Positions 24,875-33,413 of a stretch of DNA of 39,422 nt are shown in pieces. The DNA lies in NCBI GenBank assembly GCA_017544805.1, contig JAFYDK010000050.1, positions 1 to 39,422 on the forward strand. The letters are read 5' to 3'. This DNA is from Bacteroidales bacterium. Its GTDB lineage: Bacteria; Bacteroidota; Bacteroidia; Bacteroidales; UBA3824. Both the position numbers and the translations under genes were made by a program. The notes beneath the pieces were generated by a model that was not told where the DNA came from, made no database searches, and saw only the letters and a program-made list of their open reading frames with translations. Every line of letters starts with the position of its first letter. The first letter of the stretch is position 1.

Positions 24875-26845
24875 TTATTTGTCAATAACAGTGCTTAACA
24901 TTCCGCATTTTGCCGAAACGGTAAAGTCATTATTATTTTGCCCTAATTGTATTAACGCCGTAGCAATGCCTGCCTCGGCTTTAATTTTTGAGGGCGAAAT
25001 CAGTTTTGCAGTACCGTTTACCGAAAATTCTATCTCGTTTGAAAAATCACAAACCGTAGTCCCGTTAGCGTCCAAAACATAACAATGAACCAAAAGTACG
25101 TCAAAAGCAGAGGCTAATGTTCCGCTTTCGTCCAAAACGAGTTTTAAGTTTTTGGGCGTAGACGGTGTTTTAACGGTACATTCGCTTGCGGGATTGCCGT
25201 TTTTGTCAAAAGCAACGGCTTTTAGCGTTCCGGGTTTTTGACACGAAACGTTAAAAAGGAAATACGGGTGTTTAAGGTTTTGAGTTGATTTGTTGATTTC
25301 GGGTTTTTGCCTTCCGACGGATTTGCCGTCTACGAAAAGTTCAACTTCGGCACAGTTGCTCAAAACCATGACCTCTTTGCTGATTTTGGGCTGCCAATAC
25401 GATGCAATGTAGCAAACTGGCTCCGAAAATGCTTGCAATTCGTCTTCGTCAATATCTCTTTGCGAGGCGAAAAAATAATATGAAAATTTCGGTATACGGG
25501 TCATGCTCATTATTCCCGAATATTCCATATCTTCTGAATTATTTTTGTTATAATCGAACATAACCCAATCACCGTTGGCAAAAGCACTTTTTGAAAGATT
25601 GTTGTTGTGAGTTTCGATTATGTTTTTCGCTTGTTGAACGAGAGCTTTTTCGCCTGATTCTACTGGTTTGGAAATAGAAATTTCGTTATAATTTTTGAAA
25701 AATTTTTCTTCCGTGAGAGAGTCGATAACGATAATTCCGTAACGGTCGCACGCTTTTAAGAAGGCCGGTGATTGTTCATAACGGCAAATGCGCACGTAAT
25801 CGAATCCCGAACGTTTAATTCTGTAAGCGTCCCTCCAATGTGCTTGCTCTGAAATTGCATAACCCGCATACGGATATTCCTGATGACGTATTACACCGGT
25901 TAATTTTTTTTGTTTTCCATTGATAAAGAAACCTTCAGGCGTGATTTTAATGTCCCGTATTCCGAATTCTGTTTCAGTGATGTCAAGGATTTTTCTTCCG
26001 CTGATAACTTCCGTTCTTAAAACATAAAGGTTAGGATTGTCAATATCCCAGGGTGTAATGTTTTTGAGTGTGATGGTGTCGGTAAAAAAATCAGATTTTT
26101 GTTTTTCTAATGTTTTAACGGTTTTTGCCCTGCCGATTGTTTTGCGTTTGAAATCAAGAACACTATATTTTAGAGTAACTTTTTTGTCTTCGGAATATGC
26201 GTTTCTGACATCGGCCGTGATTTTAATATTTGCCGTGTTGCCTTCTATTTTTGTAGTGCTGATTGAAATTCCGCATTCTCTTTGATAGTTTTCTTCACGG
26301 TTTGTTATCGACAAAGAATCTTTTGCGCTGAGCCAAACGTTTCCGTAAAGCCCTCCGTAAAGGTCGAATTCCGCATCCTTTGATAGTTTTGAAACGCTGT
26401 TGTCAAGTTTTACAACCACGCTATTAACACCGTTTTTCGGCGTAAAATTAGCAACAAAAGGAGAATATCCGCCGCTGCGGCTTACGGATTTTTTACCGTT
26501 AATCCAGACTTGAGCAACGTTCATTCCTTCTTCAAATCTCAAACTTAACATTTTTCCTTCCATAATGGAGGGAATTGTAAAATTTTTCATGTAATAATAT
26601 ACGCCTTGGAGTTTTTCTGTTTCAACGCTTGCGGAATGAGGCAGTCTAACGGTGGTCATTCCGTTGTAAGAGACTCCTGAAAGCAGTTTGGTCTCGATTT
26701 GAGATGCGTTTGAGGAGTCAGCTTTTATAAAGAGCCATGAATCGTTGAAATTTTCGTCTGCGATACTTTCATCGCTTAATTCTCCGAAACAGGAGAATGT
26801 ACACATTATTAATAGGGAAAAAAATATTTTAGTAGTTGTTCTCAT
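24875..26845 (-). CDS. family 2 glycoside hydrolase homologue lacking much of the catalytic barrel
   Basis: 656 residues with an N-terminal signal peptide; Cys18 in TFSC could be lipidated. Domain order: GH2 sugar-binding beta domain (about 30-180), Ig-like domain (190-300), TIM-barrel start (302-380), barrel end (about 425-465), a DUF4982-like Ig domain (about 475-560) and a bacterial Ig-like domain (565-656). The barrel begins as in beta-galactosidases: GVIRHQEYPYAGYA (318-330), then VRICRYEQSP and IIVIDS. But the expected HPSVxxW..NE acid/base segment is absent, and no obvious nucleophile Glu segment follows. FDYNKN, SGIMSMTRIPK and SQRD resume the family's later part. It may bind rather than cleave glycans, or be decaying. 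Only a weak promoter is visible. Confidence 0.82.
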   Translation of the reverse strand: MRTTTKIFFSLLIMCTFSCFGELSDESIADENFNDSWLFIKADSSNASQIETKLLSGVSYNGMTTVRLPHSASVETEKLQGVYYYMKNFTIPSIMEGKMLSLRFEEGMNVAQVWINGKKSVSRSGGYSPFVANFTPKNGVNSVVVKLDNSVSKLSKDAEFDLYGGLYGNVWLSAKDSLSITNREENYQRECGISISTTKIEGNTANIKITADVRNAYSEDKKVTLKYSVLDFKRKTIGRAKTVKTLEKQKSDFFTDTITLKNITPWDIDNPNLYVLRTEVISGRKILDITETEFGIRDIKITPEGFFINGKQKKLTGVIRHQEYPYAGYAISEQAHWRDAYRIKRSGFDYVRICRYEQSPAFLKACDRYGIIVIDSLTEEKFFKNYNEISISKPVESGEKALVQQAKNIIETHNNNLSKSAFANGDWVMFDYNKNNSEDMEYSGIMSMTRIPKFSYYFFASQRDIDEDELQAFSEPVCYIASYWQPKISKEVMVLSNCAEVELFVDGKSVGRQKPEINKSTQNLKHPYFLFNVSCQKPGTLKAVAFDKNGNPASECTVKTPSTPKNLKLVLDESGTLASAFDVLLVHCYVLDANGTTVCDFSNEIEFSVNGTAKLISPSKIKAEAGIATALIQLGQNNNDFTVSAKCGMLSTVIDK

Positions 26846-26867
26846 AAATGATGTTTTTTAGCGGCGT

Positions 26868-26898
26868 TAAAATTATAACAAAATCAGCAATTGGAAAA
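26868..26898 (-). promoter_or_regulatory. possible promoter for the GH2 homologue
   Basis: Minus strand TTTT (26898-26895), 19 bp, TAATTTTA (26875-26868); each box has one mismatch. The ATG is 23 bases downstream. Confidence 0.35.
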
Positions 26899-26959
26899 TT
26901 ATTTTTTTTGTACGTTTTGTTAAAAAAGCCACAAATAGCCTTAAAAAAGGTTAAGAGGG

Positions 26960-26991
26960 TTTTTTTTGCCAAAATAATTTTTCTAATTTTA
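26960..26991 (+). promoter_or_regulatory. possible promoter for the TerB-like gene
   Basis: TTTT (26960-26963), 20 bp, TAATTTTA (26984-26991); each box has one mismatch. The ATG at 27038 is 47 bases downstream. Confidence 0.35.
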
Positions 26992-27037
26992 GCGCACGAT
27001 AAATTTTTAGTTTGAGAAGAAGAAAAGATATTTTATT

Positions 27038-27592
27038 ATGGATAAGAAAGTTCTGATAGCTAACATTTTAGGTACATCTGATAAAGCCGATTTTTCTTTG
27101 CAGAATTTTACTTACGAAGAAAGATATGCTTATCTGAGTATTGTTTCTTCACTTGCATGGGCTGACGGAAGCATCGACGGCAGGGAAGAAGACATACTGA
27201 ATGCCATTGCAAAGGATTCAGGTCCTGACATAGAAAAAAATTTGCAAAAAATAATCAACGATACTCAAAAATACAATGTTGAAAATTTCAATAAATGGGT
27301 TTCAATGATGACTCAGCAGGATATGAAAGTCTCTTTGATGATAGATATGTTTCAGACCGCCTTTGCTGACAAGGTTTATATGAAATCCGAAATGATTTAT
27401 ATGAAATACATTGCCGAAAAATTAGGTATAGGAATCGTTCTTTATAATGATATTTTAAAGAACATTCAAATTTTTATGGACAGTAAGGAAGAAGAGGAGG
27501 ATTTTAACGATGATTATCCTTTGCCTACTGCCGAGAGTACACAAGGGGAAAAAAGTTTTTTGCAGAGAATTGTTAAGTCTATTATAAATTAA
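27038..27592 (+). CDS. TerB-like protein
   Basis: 184 residues, no signal peptide, so cytoplasmic. A helical region at about 25-150 carries YLSIVSSLAWADGSIDGREEDIL, which fits the TerB/DjlA-like acidic helix motif (ADG followed by acidic residues that can bind metal). The C terminus is acidic (EEEEDFNDDY) and then basic-hydrophobic. TerB-type domains occur in tellurite-resistance and stress proteins, but the biochemical role is unclear. No other ter genes are seen here. It lies 85 bases upstream of a YihY-family gene that has its own -7 box. Confidence 0.65.
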   Translation: MDKKVLIANILGTSDKADFSLQNFTYEERYAYLSIVSSLAWADGSIDGREEDILNAIAKDSGPDIEKNLQKIINDTQKYNVENFNKWVSMMTQQDMKVSLMIDMFQTAFADKVYMKSEMIYMKYIAEKLGIGIVLYNDILKNIQIFMDSKEEEEDFNDDYPLPTAESTQGEKSFLQRIVKSIIN

Positions 27593-27615
27593 AATATGTT
27601 TTTAGATTTTTTTAT

Positions 27616-27623
27616 TATTTTTG
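27616..27623 (+). promoter_or_regulatory. -7 box for the YihY-family gene
   Basis: TATTTTTG matches TAnnTTTG, 54 bases before the ATG at 27678. No good -33 box. Confidence 0.4.
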
Positions 27624-27677
27624 CCATTTGAAAAAATATAAAAAAAGAATTATACCGCCGGCAAATTTTATAAAAAA

Positions 27678-29009
27678 ATGGTTTCTATAAAAGATAAAAT
27701 ATCTGAAATTCAGAAATTTATAAACCGTGATATTTGGAAAGCGGAGTCCGAAGGGTTGAGCAAAACCCGTCGCCGCTCTTACGGTATTTTGAAAATCCTT
27801 ATAATTTCGGTAAAAGGTTTTATTGAGGACGGATGTTCCGTTAGGGCATCGGCTTTGACGTTCTTTACGCTTTTGTCCGTTGTTCCGATTATTGCTTTGG
27901 CATTTGCAATTGCTAAAGGTTTCGGTCTTGAGGAACTTGTAGAAAGGGTTATAAAAGATACTTTTCAAGCTCAACCCGATTTGGCGGGGTATTTGATTTC
28001 GTTTTCGTCCTCGATGTTGGAGAATACAAAAGGCGGATTGATTGCCGGAATAGGTGTTGTAATGCTTTTGTATTCGGTTTTCAAACTTTTGAGCAATATC
28101 GAAGAGGCGTTCAATTTTATGTGGAATATCAGAGTGGGACGTCCGCTTTTAAGAAAAGTAACTGATTATGTTACGATTATGATTTTTACGCCGATACTTT
28201 TGATAATTTCGAGCAGTGCCACTTTTTTCTTAACATCTCAACTTGACAATATGTTTTCAAGTTTGTTTTCACCGTTTTTGAACGTGATTATCAAGATTTT
28301 GCCTTGGGTTTTGATGTCGGTGGTTTTTACGATTTTGTATTTAATAATGCCTAACACAAGGGTCGAAATAATGCCTTCTTTGATTTCGGGCGTTGTAACG
28401 GGTTGTATTTTTCAGATTTGGCAGTGGATTTTCGTAACTTTTCAGATGGGAGCGGCTGAATACGGTGCTATTTACGGAAGTTTTGCAGCTTTGCCTTTGT
28501 TTTTGGTTTGGTTGCAGACATCGTGGATTATAGTGCTTGTGGGTTGCGAGCTGACTTATTCGATTCAAAATGTAAATAATTATGCAACAGAACATTATGC
28601 TGGAAGTATCAGCATGAAACTTCAAAAAAGAGTTGCCCTTTTGATAATGACGAAAATTATTGATAGGTTTCAAAACGATAAAAAACCTTTGGACAGTGTT
28701 CAATGGAGTGAGGAGTTGAAAATTTCCCAAAAACTTTTCGTTTATATTACCGGACGGCTTCAGGAGGTCGGACTTTTGGCGGAGATAAAAGACGAAACTA
28801 AAAGCAATCCTGTTTTTATTCCTGCCGCTGACATTAGCAAAATTTCTGTTAATACGGTTTGTGAGCGTTTGGAAAGTTTGGGCAAAGACAAGGATTTTCC
28901 CATTGAAATCAGCGGTGATTTCAAAAAAATTGATGAAATATGCCGCAATACTGAAGCCGAATTTTCAAGCCGTTTGGACGTTGTTTTGTTGAAAAATTAT
29001 GACAAATAA
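27678..29009 (+). CDS. YihY/BrkB family membrane protein with C-terminal extension
   Basis: 443 residues. The N-terminal part (about 40-310) has six membrane segments and the family signatures: RASALTFFTLLSVVPIIALAF near residues 56-76, VMLLYSVFKLLSNIEEAFNFMW near 129-150, and the late GAIYGSFAALPLFLVWLQ followed by LVGCELTY. Residues about 315-443 are a soluble extension that looks like a winged-helix domain (SQKLFVYITGRLQEVGLLAE), frequent in Bacteroidetes members. Older annotations as ribonuclease BN are wrong for this family; the function remains unsettled. Its last 13 bases overlap the convergent dinB gene. Confidence 0.9.
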   Translation: MVSIKDKISEIQKFINRDIWKAESEGLSKTRRRSYGILKILIISVKGFIEDGCSVRASALTFFTLLSVVPIIALAFAIAKGFGLEELVERVIKDTFQAQPDLAGYLISFSSSMLENTKGGLIAGIGVVMLLYSVFKLLSNIEEAFNFMWNIRVGRPLLRKVTDYVTIMIFTPILLIISSSATFFLTSQLDNMFSSLFSPFLNVIIKILPWVLMSVVFTILYLIMPNTRVEIMPSLISGVVTGCIFQIWQWIFVTFQMGAAEYGAIYGSFAALPLFLVWLQTSWIIVLVGCELTYSIQNVNNYATEHYAGSISMKLQKRVALLIMTKIIDRFQNDKKPLDSVQWSEELKISQKLFVYITGRLQEVGLLAEIKDETKSNPVFIPAADISKISVNTVCERLESLGKDKDFPIEISGDFKKIDEICRNTEAEFSSRLDVVLLKNYDK

Positions 29010-30124
29010 TTTCCGTGCATGACAACCTCTTTGCCGAATTTGTCTTTTAAATTGTCGATTGTGCGTTCGAGTTTGTCTTTTTTGGGATTGAACGAAAACA
29101 AATCGTTTTGAGTTTCAAGGTTGGAAATATTTAGCCTTAAACCTATAAGTCTGAGTAACTGACCTTTGTACATTGTTTTAAAGAGTGTTATGGCAGTATC
29201 GGCAATTGTTCCAGTAAAATCCGTCGGGGAAATTGCTTTTTGTTTTTCTTGTGTTTGAAAGGTCGGATATTTAAATTTTACAGCTACCGTTGTGCATTTT
29301 TTGCCTTGTTTCCTTAATCTGTATGACAAATTGTCAGCCATAAAAAGTAAAGTATCTTGCAAAAAAACAGGGTCGAAAACATCGGTTTCAAAAGTGGTTT
29401 CCGTGCTTAATGATTTAGGGTCGCGTTCCGGGACAACTTTTGAATTGTCTATACCGCAGGCTTTCAGCCATAAAACTTCAGCCGAGGGGCGAAATTCCCT
29501 TATGAAAAGTCCTTTTGGAAAAAGTCTTAAATCTTTTACCGTTAAAATTCCTAATTGTCTGAGTCTCGGCATCATAGCATCGCCGATACCCGGAATTTTA
29601 TTTACAGGCAGCGGGTCAAGAAAGTCTTGAACTTTTTCTTTCGGAATAAATAATTCTCCCATCGGTTTAGCTTTGCCTGAGGCTATTTTTGCGACGGTTT
29701 TGTTAACGGAAAGTCCGAACGAAATTGGCAAAGAGGTTTCGTTTATGATTTTCATTCTTAAATCGTGCGACCATTTTAAGATGTCAAAAAAACGTTCCAT
29801 GCCGGCTAAATCAATGAAAAATTCATCAATTGACATTTGTTGATAACAAGGAGCGTTATCTTTTATGATTTGGGTTACGAGATTTGAATAATGGCAATAA
29901 TTTTTTCTTTCACCTTGAATAACAATGGCTTGCGGGCAAAGTTTTAGAGCTTTCGGCATAGACATTCCTGAATGTACACCGAATTTTCTGACTTCGTAAC
30001 TTGCCGTAGAGACAACGCTTCTGTCAGATAAGCCGCCGCAAATAACAGGTTTTCCTATTAATTCGGGGTTTAAAAGCCGTTCTACGGAAACGAAAAAAGT
30101 ATCAAGGTCAAGATGAAGAATCAT
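28997..30124 (-). CDS. dinB: DNA polymerase IV (Y family)
   Basis: 375 residues, usual length. A translesion polymerase that copies past damaged bases with low fidelity. Seen: the first metal-binding Asp6 in HLDLDTFFVSVE; SIDEFFIDLAG with Asp100/Glu101; VVSTASYEVRKFGVHSGM (37-54); the helix-hairpin-helix region with KIPGIGDAMMPRLRQLGI; and the little-finger domain to the end. The C terminus has a short tail without a clear clamp-binding QLxLF motif, apart from DLFSF near 343, which might serve. A complete consensus promoter stands just upstream at 30147-30178. The 3' end overlaps the YihY gene by 13 bases. Confidence 0.95.
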   Translation of the reverse strand: MILHLDLDTFFVSVERLLNPELIGKPVICGGLSDRSVVSTASYEVRKFGVHSGMSMPKALKLCPQAIVIQGERKNYCHYSNLVTQIIKDNAPCYQQMSIDEFFIDLAGMERFFDILKWSHDLRMKIINETSLPISFGLSVNKTVAKIASGKAKPMGELFIPKEKVQDFLDPLPVNKIPGIGDAMMPRLRQLGILTVKDLRLFPKGLFIREFRPSAEVLWLKACGIDNSKVVPERDPKSLSTETTFETDVFDPVFLQDTLLFMADNLSYRLRKQGKKCTTVAVKFKYPTFQTQEKQKAISPTDFTGTIADTAITLFKTMYKGQLLRLIGLRLNISNLETQNDLFSFNPKKDKLERTIDNLKDKFGKEVVMHGNYLS

Positions 30125-30146
30125 TTTGTTGAAAATTTTTTCTATG

Positions 30147-30178
30147 CAAAAATAATTTTTTTTCGTGTTAAGACCAAA
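30147..30178 (-). promoter_or_regulatory. promoter for dinB
   Basis: Minus strand TTTG (30178-30175), 20 bp, TATTTTTG (30154-30147), a perfect match. The ATG at 30124 is 22 bases downstream. Its -33 box is only 4 bp from that of the divergent promoter at 30183. Confidence 0.78.
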
Positions 30179-30182
30179 AATA

Positions 30183-30213
30183 TTTGTCGGACAAAAAATC
30201 TTGATTACTTTTG
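30183..30213 (+). promoter_or_regulatory. distal promoter P1 for the DUF4876 operon
   Basis: TTTG (30183-30186), 19 bp, TACTTTTG (30206-30213), a perfect match. Transcription would start near 30220, just before the first AATACCTAA site, giving a leader of about 115 bases. Confidence 0.65.
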
Positions 30214-30224
30214 TGAGTAGTAAA

Positions 30225-30276
30225 AATACCTAAAATCAGTGTTAAAAAAGTAAAAAAATACCTAATTTTAGGTATT
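30225..30276 (+). promoter_or_regulatory. operator-like sites: half-site plus 20-bp palindrome
   Basis: AATACCTAA occurs at 30225-30233 and again 32 bp later at 30257-30265, where it is followed after TT by its exact reverse complement TTAGGTATT (30268-30276). The palindrome touches the -33 box of promoter P2 (30274-30277) and the half-site lies at the expected start of transcription from P1. This fits binding of a dimeric repressor or activator at both promoters. The regulator is unknown. A hairpin in the P1 transcript is an alternative reading. Confidence 0.6.
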
Positions 30277-30305
30277 GTGTTTTTTGTGTGTGCTTTTTAA
30301 TTTTG
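30274..30305 (+). promoter_or_regulatory. proximal promoter P2 for the DUF4876 operon
   Basis: ATTG (30274-30277), 20 bp, TAATTTTG (30298-30305): exact at -7, one mismatch at -33. The ATG at 30335 is 29 bases downstream. Confidence 0.6.
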
Positions 30306-30334
30306 CGCGTTATTATGTTTAAAATTATTAAGAT

Positions 30335-31717
30335 ATGAAAAAATTTTTTTATTTGGTTTTAAGTTTTGTAATTGCAGCTTCTTTTTTTATCTCGTGTGAT
30401 GATGATACGAAAGATCCTATAACGCCTCAAAAGTTTTTAGAAAAAGATACCGTTGTCATTCATGATACGGTATTTGTTGATAAAGTGATTCCTACTTATA
30501 AGTTTACCGCACAGTTAAAATCTGATATGGATATTAAATTTGAAAATTTTTTGGTAACGGTGGAAGATACAACGGTTTTGACGGACGAAAAAGGTTCTTT
30601 CGTTTTGTACCTGAAAGAGGGTGATTATAAATTGTCCGTAGAAAAAAACAATTTTTATTATCGTATTGGCGAAAAAAACTATGTTGTTTCATCAAAGGAG
30701 AGTTATGATTTTAAAATTACGAAAAATTATGATGCAAAACAAACTTTTGATGTCGTTTTTGACGTTAAGGAAGTTAATAAAATGCCTATTTTGATAACCG
30801 AGGTTTATTGCTCCAATGTAACTTACCACGATGAGGAAAGTAATTCTAATAAAACTTTGCAGAAAGATAAGTATATAAAATTGTATAATAATTCATCAGC
30901 GAGGGTGACTGTTAAGAATTTCTGTTTTTCAATAGCTTTCCCGTATATGAGCAATACGGTTTCGCAAAATCATTTTGATGAATATAAAAATGAAGGTTGG
31001 ACTCCCTCTGCAGATGCAATTTGGTATACCGAAGAGATTGAGTTTGAGCCGTATGAAGAGAAAGTTTTTGTGATTTTTTCTGCCGAAGATTATACATCGT
31101 TGGGCGGGGTAAATCTTAAAAACGAAAATTACTATTGTCTTATTGATATGTCTTCGGCTTATAAAAGTCCGAATTATTATACAGAACCGTCAGAAGTTAA
31201 TACAAAATTTGATGTTGTAGTTTATGGTGTAGGAAATGCGTGGGTAATTGGAAATTCTCCTGCACTTTTTATTTATTCTTTAGGAGACGAATCTCCGAAG
31301 GATTTTGCAGAGAAAATCGATAATCAAATTAAACTTCAAGGCTATGATTGGGGCAAAACTGGTTCTTCTTTGAAAATCAGAAATGTAGATATTATTGACG
31401 CTGTTGATATAAGAAACGGAACAAATGCAAATTATAAACAAAGATTGCCTGAGATTGTGGATAAAGGTTTTGTAACAGAAACTACATTAGGAAAGGGTTT
31501 CTCTTGTTACCGTAATGTTGATAAAACAGCAACCGAGCAATTGCCGGAAAATAAAGATAAGATAGTTTATGGCTACGCTTTCGGTACTGAAACTACCGAC
31601 CCCTCTGGTATTGATGCTCAGGCTTCAATTAAGAACGGTGCGCACATAATTTATTTGGACACGGATAATTCTTCTAACGATTTTCATCAACGCTCTCAAG
31701 CAACTTTGAAAGATTAA
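30335..31717 (+). CDS. DUF4876-type lipoprotein
   Basis: 460 residues. The N terminus is a lipoprotein signal with lipobox FFISC (Cys21) followed by DDD, an outer-membrane/surface export-like acidic start. Residues about 50-140 are an Ig-like/carboxypeptidase-regulatory-like beta domain (TVEDTTVLTDEKGSFVLYLK). From about 150 comes the part typical of DUF4876: PILITEVYCSNV and KYIKLYNNSS, then a large beta-rich region. Function unknown; such lipoproteins occur with DUF6850 barrel genes in Bacteroidales, as here (next gene starts one base after the stop). The operon is preceded by two promoters and a palindrome. Confidence 0.8.
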   Translation: MKKFFYLVLSFVIAASFFISCDDDTKDPITPQKFLEKDTVVIHDTVFVDKVIPTYKFTAQLKSDMDIKFENFLVTVEDTTVLTDEKGSFVLYLKEGDYKLSVEKNNFYYRIGEKNYVVSSKESYDFKITKNYDAKQTFDVVFDVKEVNKMPILITEVYCSNVTYHDEESNSNKTLQKDKYIKLYNNSSARVTVKNFCFSIAFPYMSNTVSQNHFDEYKNEGWTPSADAIWYTEEIEFEPYEEKVFVIFSAEDYTSLGGVNLKNENYYCLIDMSSAYKSPNYYTEPSEVNTKFDVVVYGVGNAWVIGNSPALFIYSLGDESPKDFAEKIDNQIKLQGYDWGKTGSSLKIRNVDIIDAVDIRNGTNANYKQRLPEIVDKGFVTETTLGKGFSCYRNVDKTATEQLPENKDKIVYGYAFGTETTDPSGIDAQASIKNGAHIIYLDTDNSSNDFHQRSQATLKD

Positions 31718-31718
31718 T

Positions 31719-33317
31719 ATGTTAAAAAAACTTTCCATAATATTTGTTTTCTGCGTTTTTGTCGGCTTAATGTCGGCAAGAGCGCAGTTTGATTCTTTAA
31801 ATTATGCAATTAACGGTGAAAATTATTTTTTTAGCCGTAATGCAAGTCTTATTAACGGCTTGAATATTAGTACAATATCGCTTTGTGAAATTTCTTTGAA
31901 TTTAGAAAAAGGCGGTTTTAAAAATTATTATCAAGCCGATAAGAGTTTAATGCCCGAAGTTAAAGCGGAAAGTTTTTATCGTTTTAATCCTAAAGTCAGC
32001 GGTTACGGCAAAATAAGTTATTCTAATTTTTACGGGGATGGTATTTCGGGCTCGGCTTTTGTAGACCCCGAAAACGTCCCTTTTGACATCGTGGAGCAAA
32101 ATGCTGAAAATTCAGGCGTTAAAAATCTTGAAACTTACGATATTGTCGGTGCAATAGCCGTGGAGGTTTTCAATAATTTTTCGTTAGGCGCAAAATTCGA
32201 TTATACCGCCGCTAACTATGCTAAACGAAAAGATTTACGTCATAAAAACAGTTTTATGGACATGATGTTTTCATTAGGGTTGAGTTATCAGGGAAGTTTT
32301 TTTACTACGGGTGCTGATTGTTTTTATCATCGAAAAAATCAGCGATTGAAATTTTTAACTTTTGGTACAACAGACAAAACTTACAATAGCATAATAAGTT
32401 ATGGAGCATTTTGGGGATTGCGTGAAGAATTTGGCGCAGAAGGTTTTACCGACAAAATGAAGGAAATGCCTTTGTCGGATGTTGTTAGAGGTGGAAATTA
32501 TCAATTGCTTATAAAAATTACGGAAAACCTAAAATGGTTTAATGATATTTCATTGTCTTGGCGTTCAGGTAATTACGGCGAAAAAAGTCAATACTCAGTA
32601 CAGTACGAAAAACATGACGCTAAAATTTATTCCCTTAGCGGAAGTTTGTTTTTAACGAAACACAAATTTACTCATAGTTTAAATTATCAGGCTGAAAAAG
32701 AGGAACTTAATGTATTTAAAAATATTTTTAAGACCGAAACCTTTGATGGCGGTCTTACCGATTATATTTATTACGATAAATTGAAAATATCGCAAAGAGA
32801 TTTCAGAGTGTTGAAATTAGTGTATAATTGTTTGTTGTTCAGTAATTTGAATGAAAAAAAACAAGTTTGGGATTTTTGTATATCAGGGGCATTTTCTAAC
32901 AGAAACCTTGTTGCCGTCAAATATCCTTTTTGGCGGCATCAAGATTTAACGACCAAACAAATTGATGTTAGTTTAAGTGAAAAAAATTGTTTGTCAGAGG
33001 AAAAAGAAATTACTTTTAGAATCGGGGGCGGTTTAAAGAAAGGCAGCGGTTATCCGTATATTGACGGTTGGTATTTTGAGCCTGATATTCAGAGCGTTAG
33101 CCCCTCGCAAAGTGATGTCTTTCTTAATATGGAATACGAATATCTTTGTAAACCGCAGTTGAATTTGAATTTCGCTTTGAAATATTCTCAAAAAATCTTT
33201 TCTGATAGGATAAAAGCGTATATTTCTGTCGATTATGAGTTTTTAAGGGCGAAAAATACCGTTAATATTTCTAATGAAAGAAATTTCTGTGTTTTGAGGG
33301 TAGGAGCGGAGTTTTAA
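31719..33317 (+). CDS. DUF6850-type outer-membrane beta-barrel protein
   Basis: 532 residues with a signal peptide ending near ARA (22). The mature protein is beta-strand rich, ends in CVLRVGAEF with a C-terminal Phe typical of barrels, and has the family's phrases: SYGAFWGLREEFG, DYTAANYAKRKDLRHKNSFMD (split here in two motifs around 165-185) and YRFNPKVSGYGKISYSNF. It should be an outer-membrane barrel of around 16 to 20 strands. It is translated directly after the DUF4876 lipoprotein (one base between stop and ATG), so the two probably form a complex. Substrate or ligand unknown. Confidence 0.82.
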   Translation: MLKKLSIIFVFCVFVGLMSARAQFDSLNYAINGENYFFSRNASLINGLNISTISLCEISLNLEKGGFKNYYQADKSLMPEVKAESFYRFNPKVSGYGKISYSNFYGDGISGSAFVDPENVPFDIVEQNAENSGVKNLETYDIVGAIAVEVFNNFSLGAKFDYTAANYAKRKDLRHKNSFMDMMFSLGLSYQGSFFTTGADCFYHRKNQRLKFLTFGTTDKTYNSIISYGAFWGLREEFGAEGFTDKMKEMPLSDVVRGGNYQLLIKITENLKWFNDISLSWRSGNYGEKSQYSVQYEKHDAKIYSLSGSLFLTKHKFTHSLNYQAEKEELNVFKNIFKTETFDGGLTDYIYYDKLKISQRDFRVLKLVYNCLLFSNLNEKKQVWDFCISGAFSNRNLVAVKYPFWRHQDLTTKQIDVSLSEKNCLSEEKEITFRIGGGLKKGSGYPYIDGWYFEPDIQSVSPSQSDVFLNMEYEYLCKPQLNLNFALKYSQKIFSDRIKAYISVDYEFLRAKNTVNISNERNFCVLRVGAEF

Positions 33318-33413
33318 AGAAATTTATGCTTGCAGTCTTTAGTGTATGCAAACCGTTTTGAAAAAAATCTTAAAGAATTAAAGAATTACACGGTTTTTGC
33401 ATATAGGGGATGT

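Noticed and set aside
33330..33413. Longer start for the DUF4421 gene
   Set aside because: It would need a TTG start and would put 28 polar residues before a good signal peptide; the ATG at 33414 has a purine-rich site before it.
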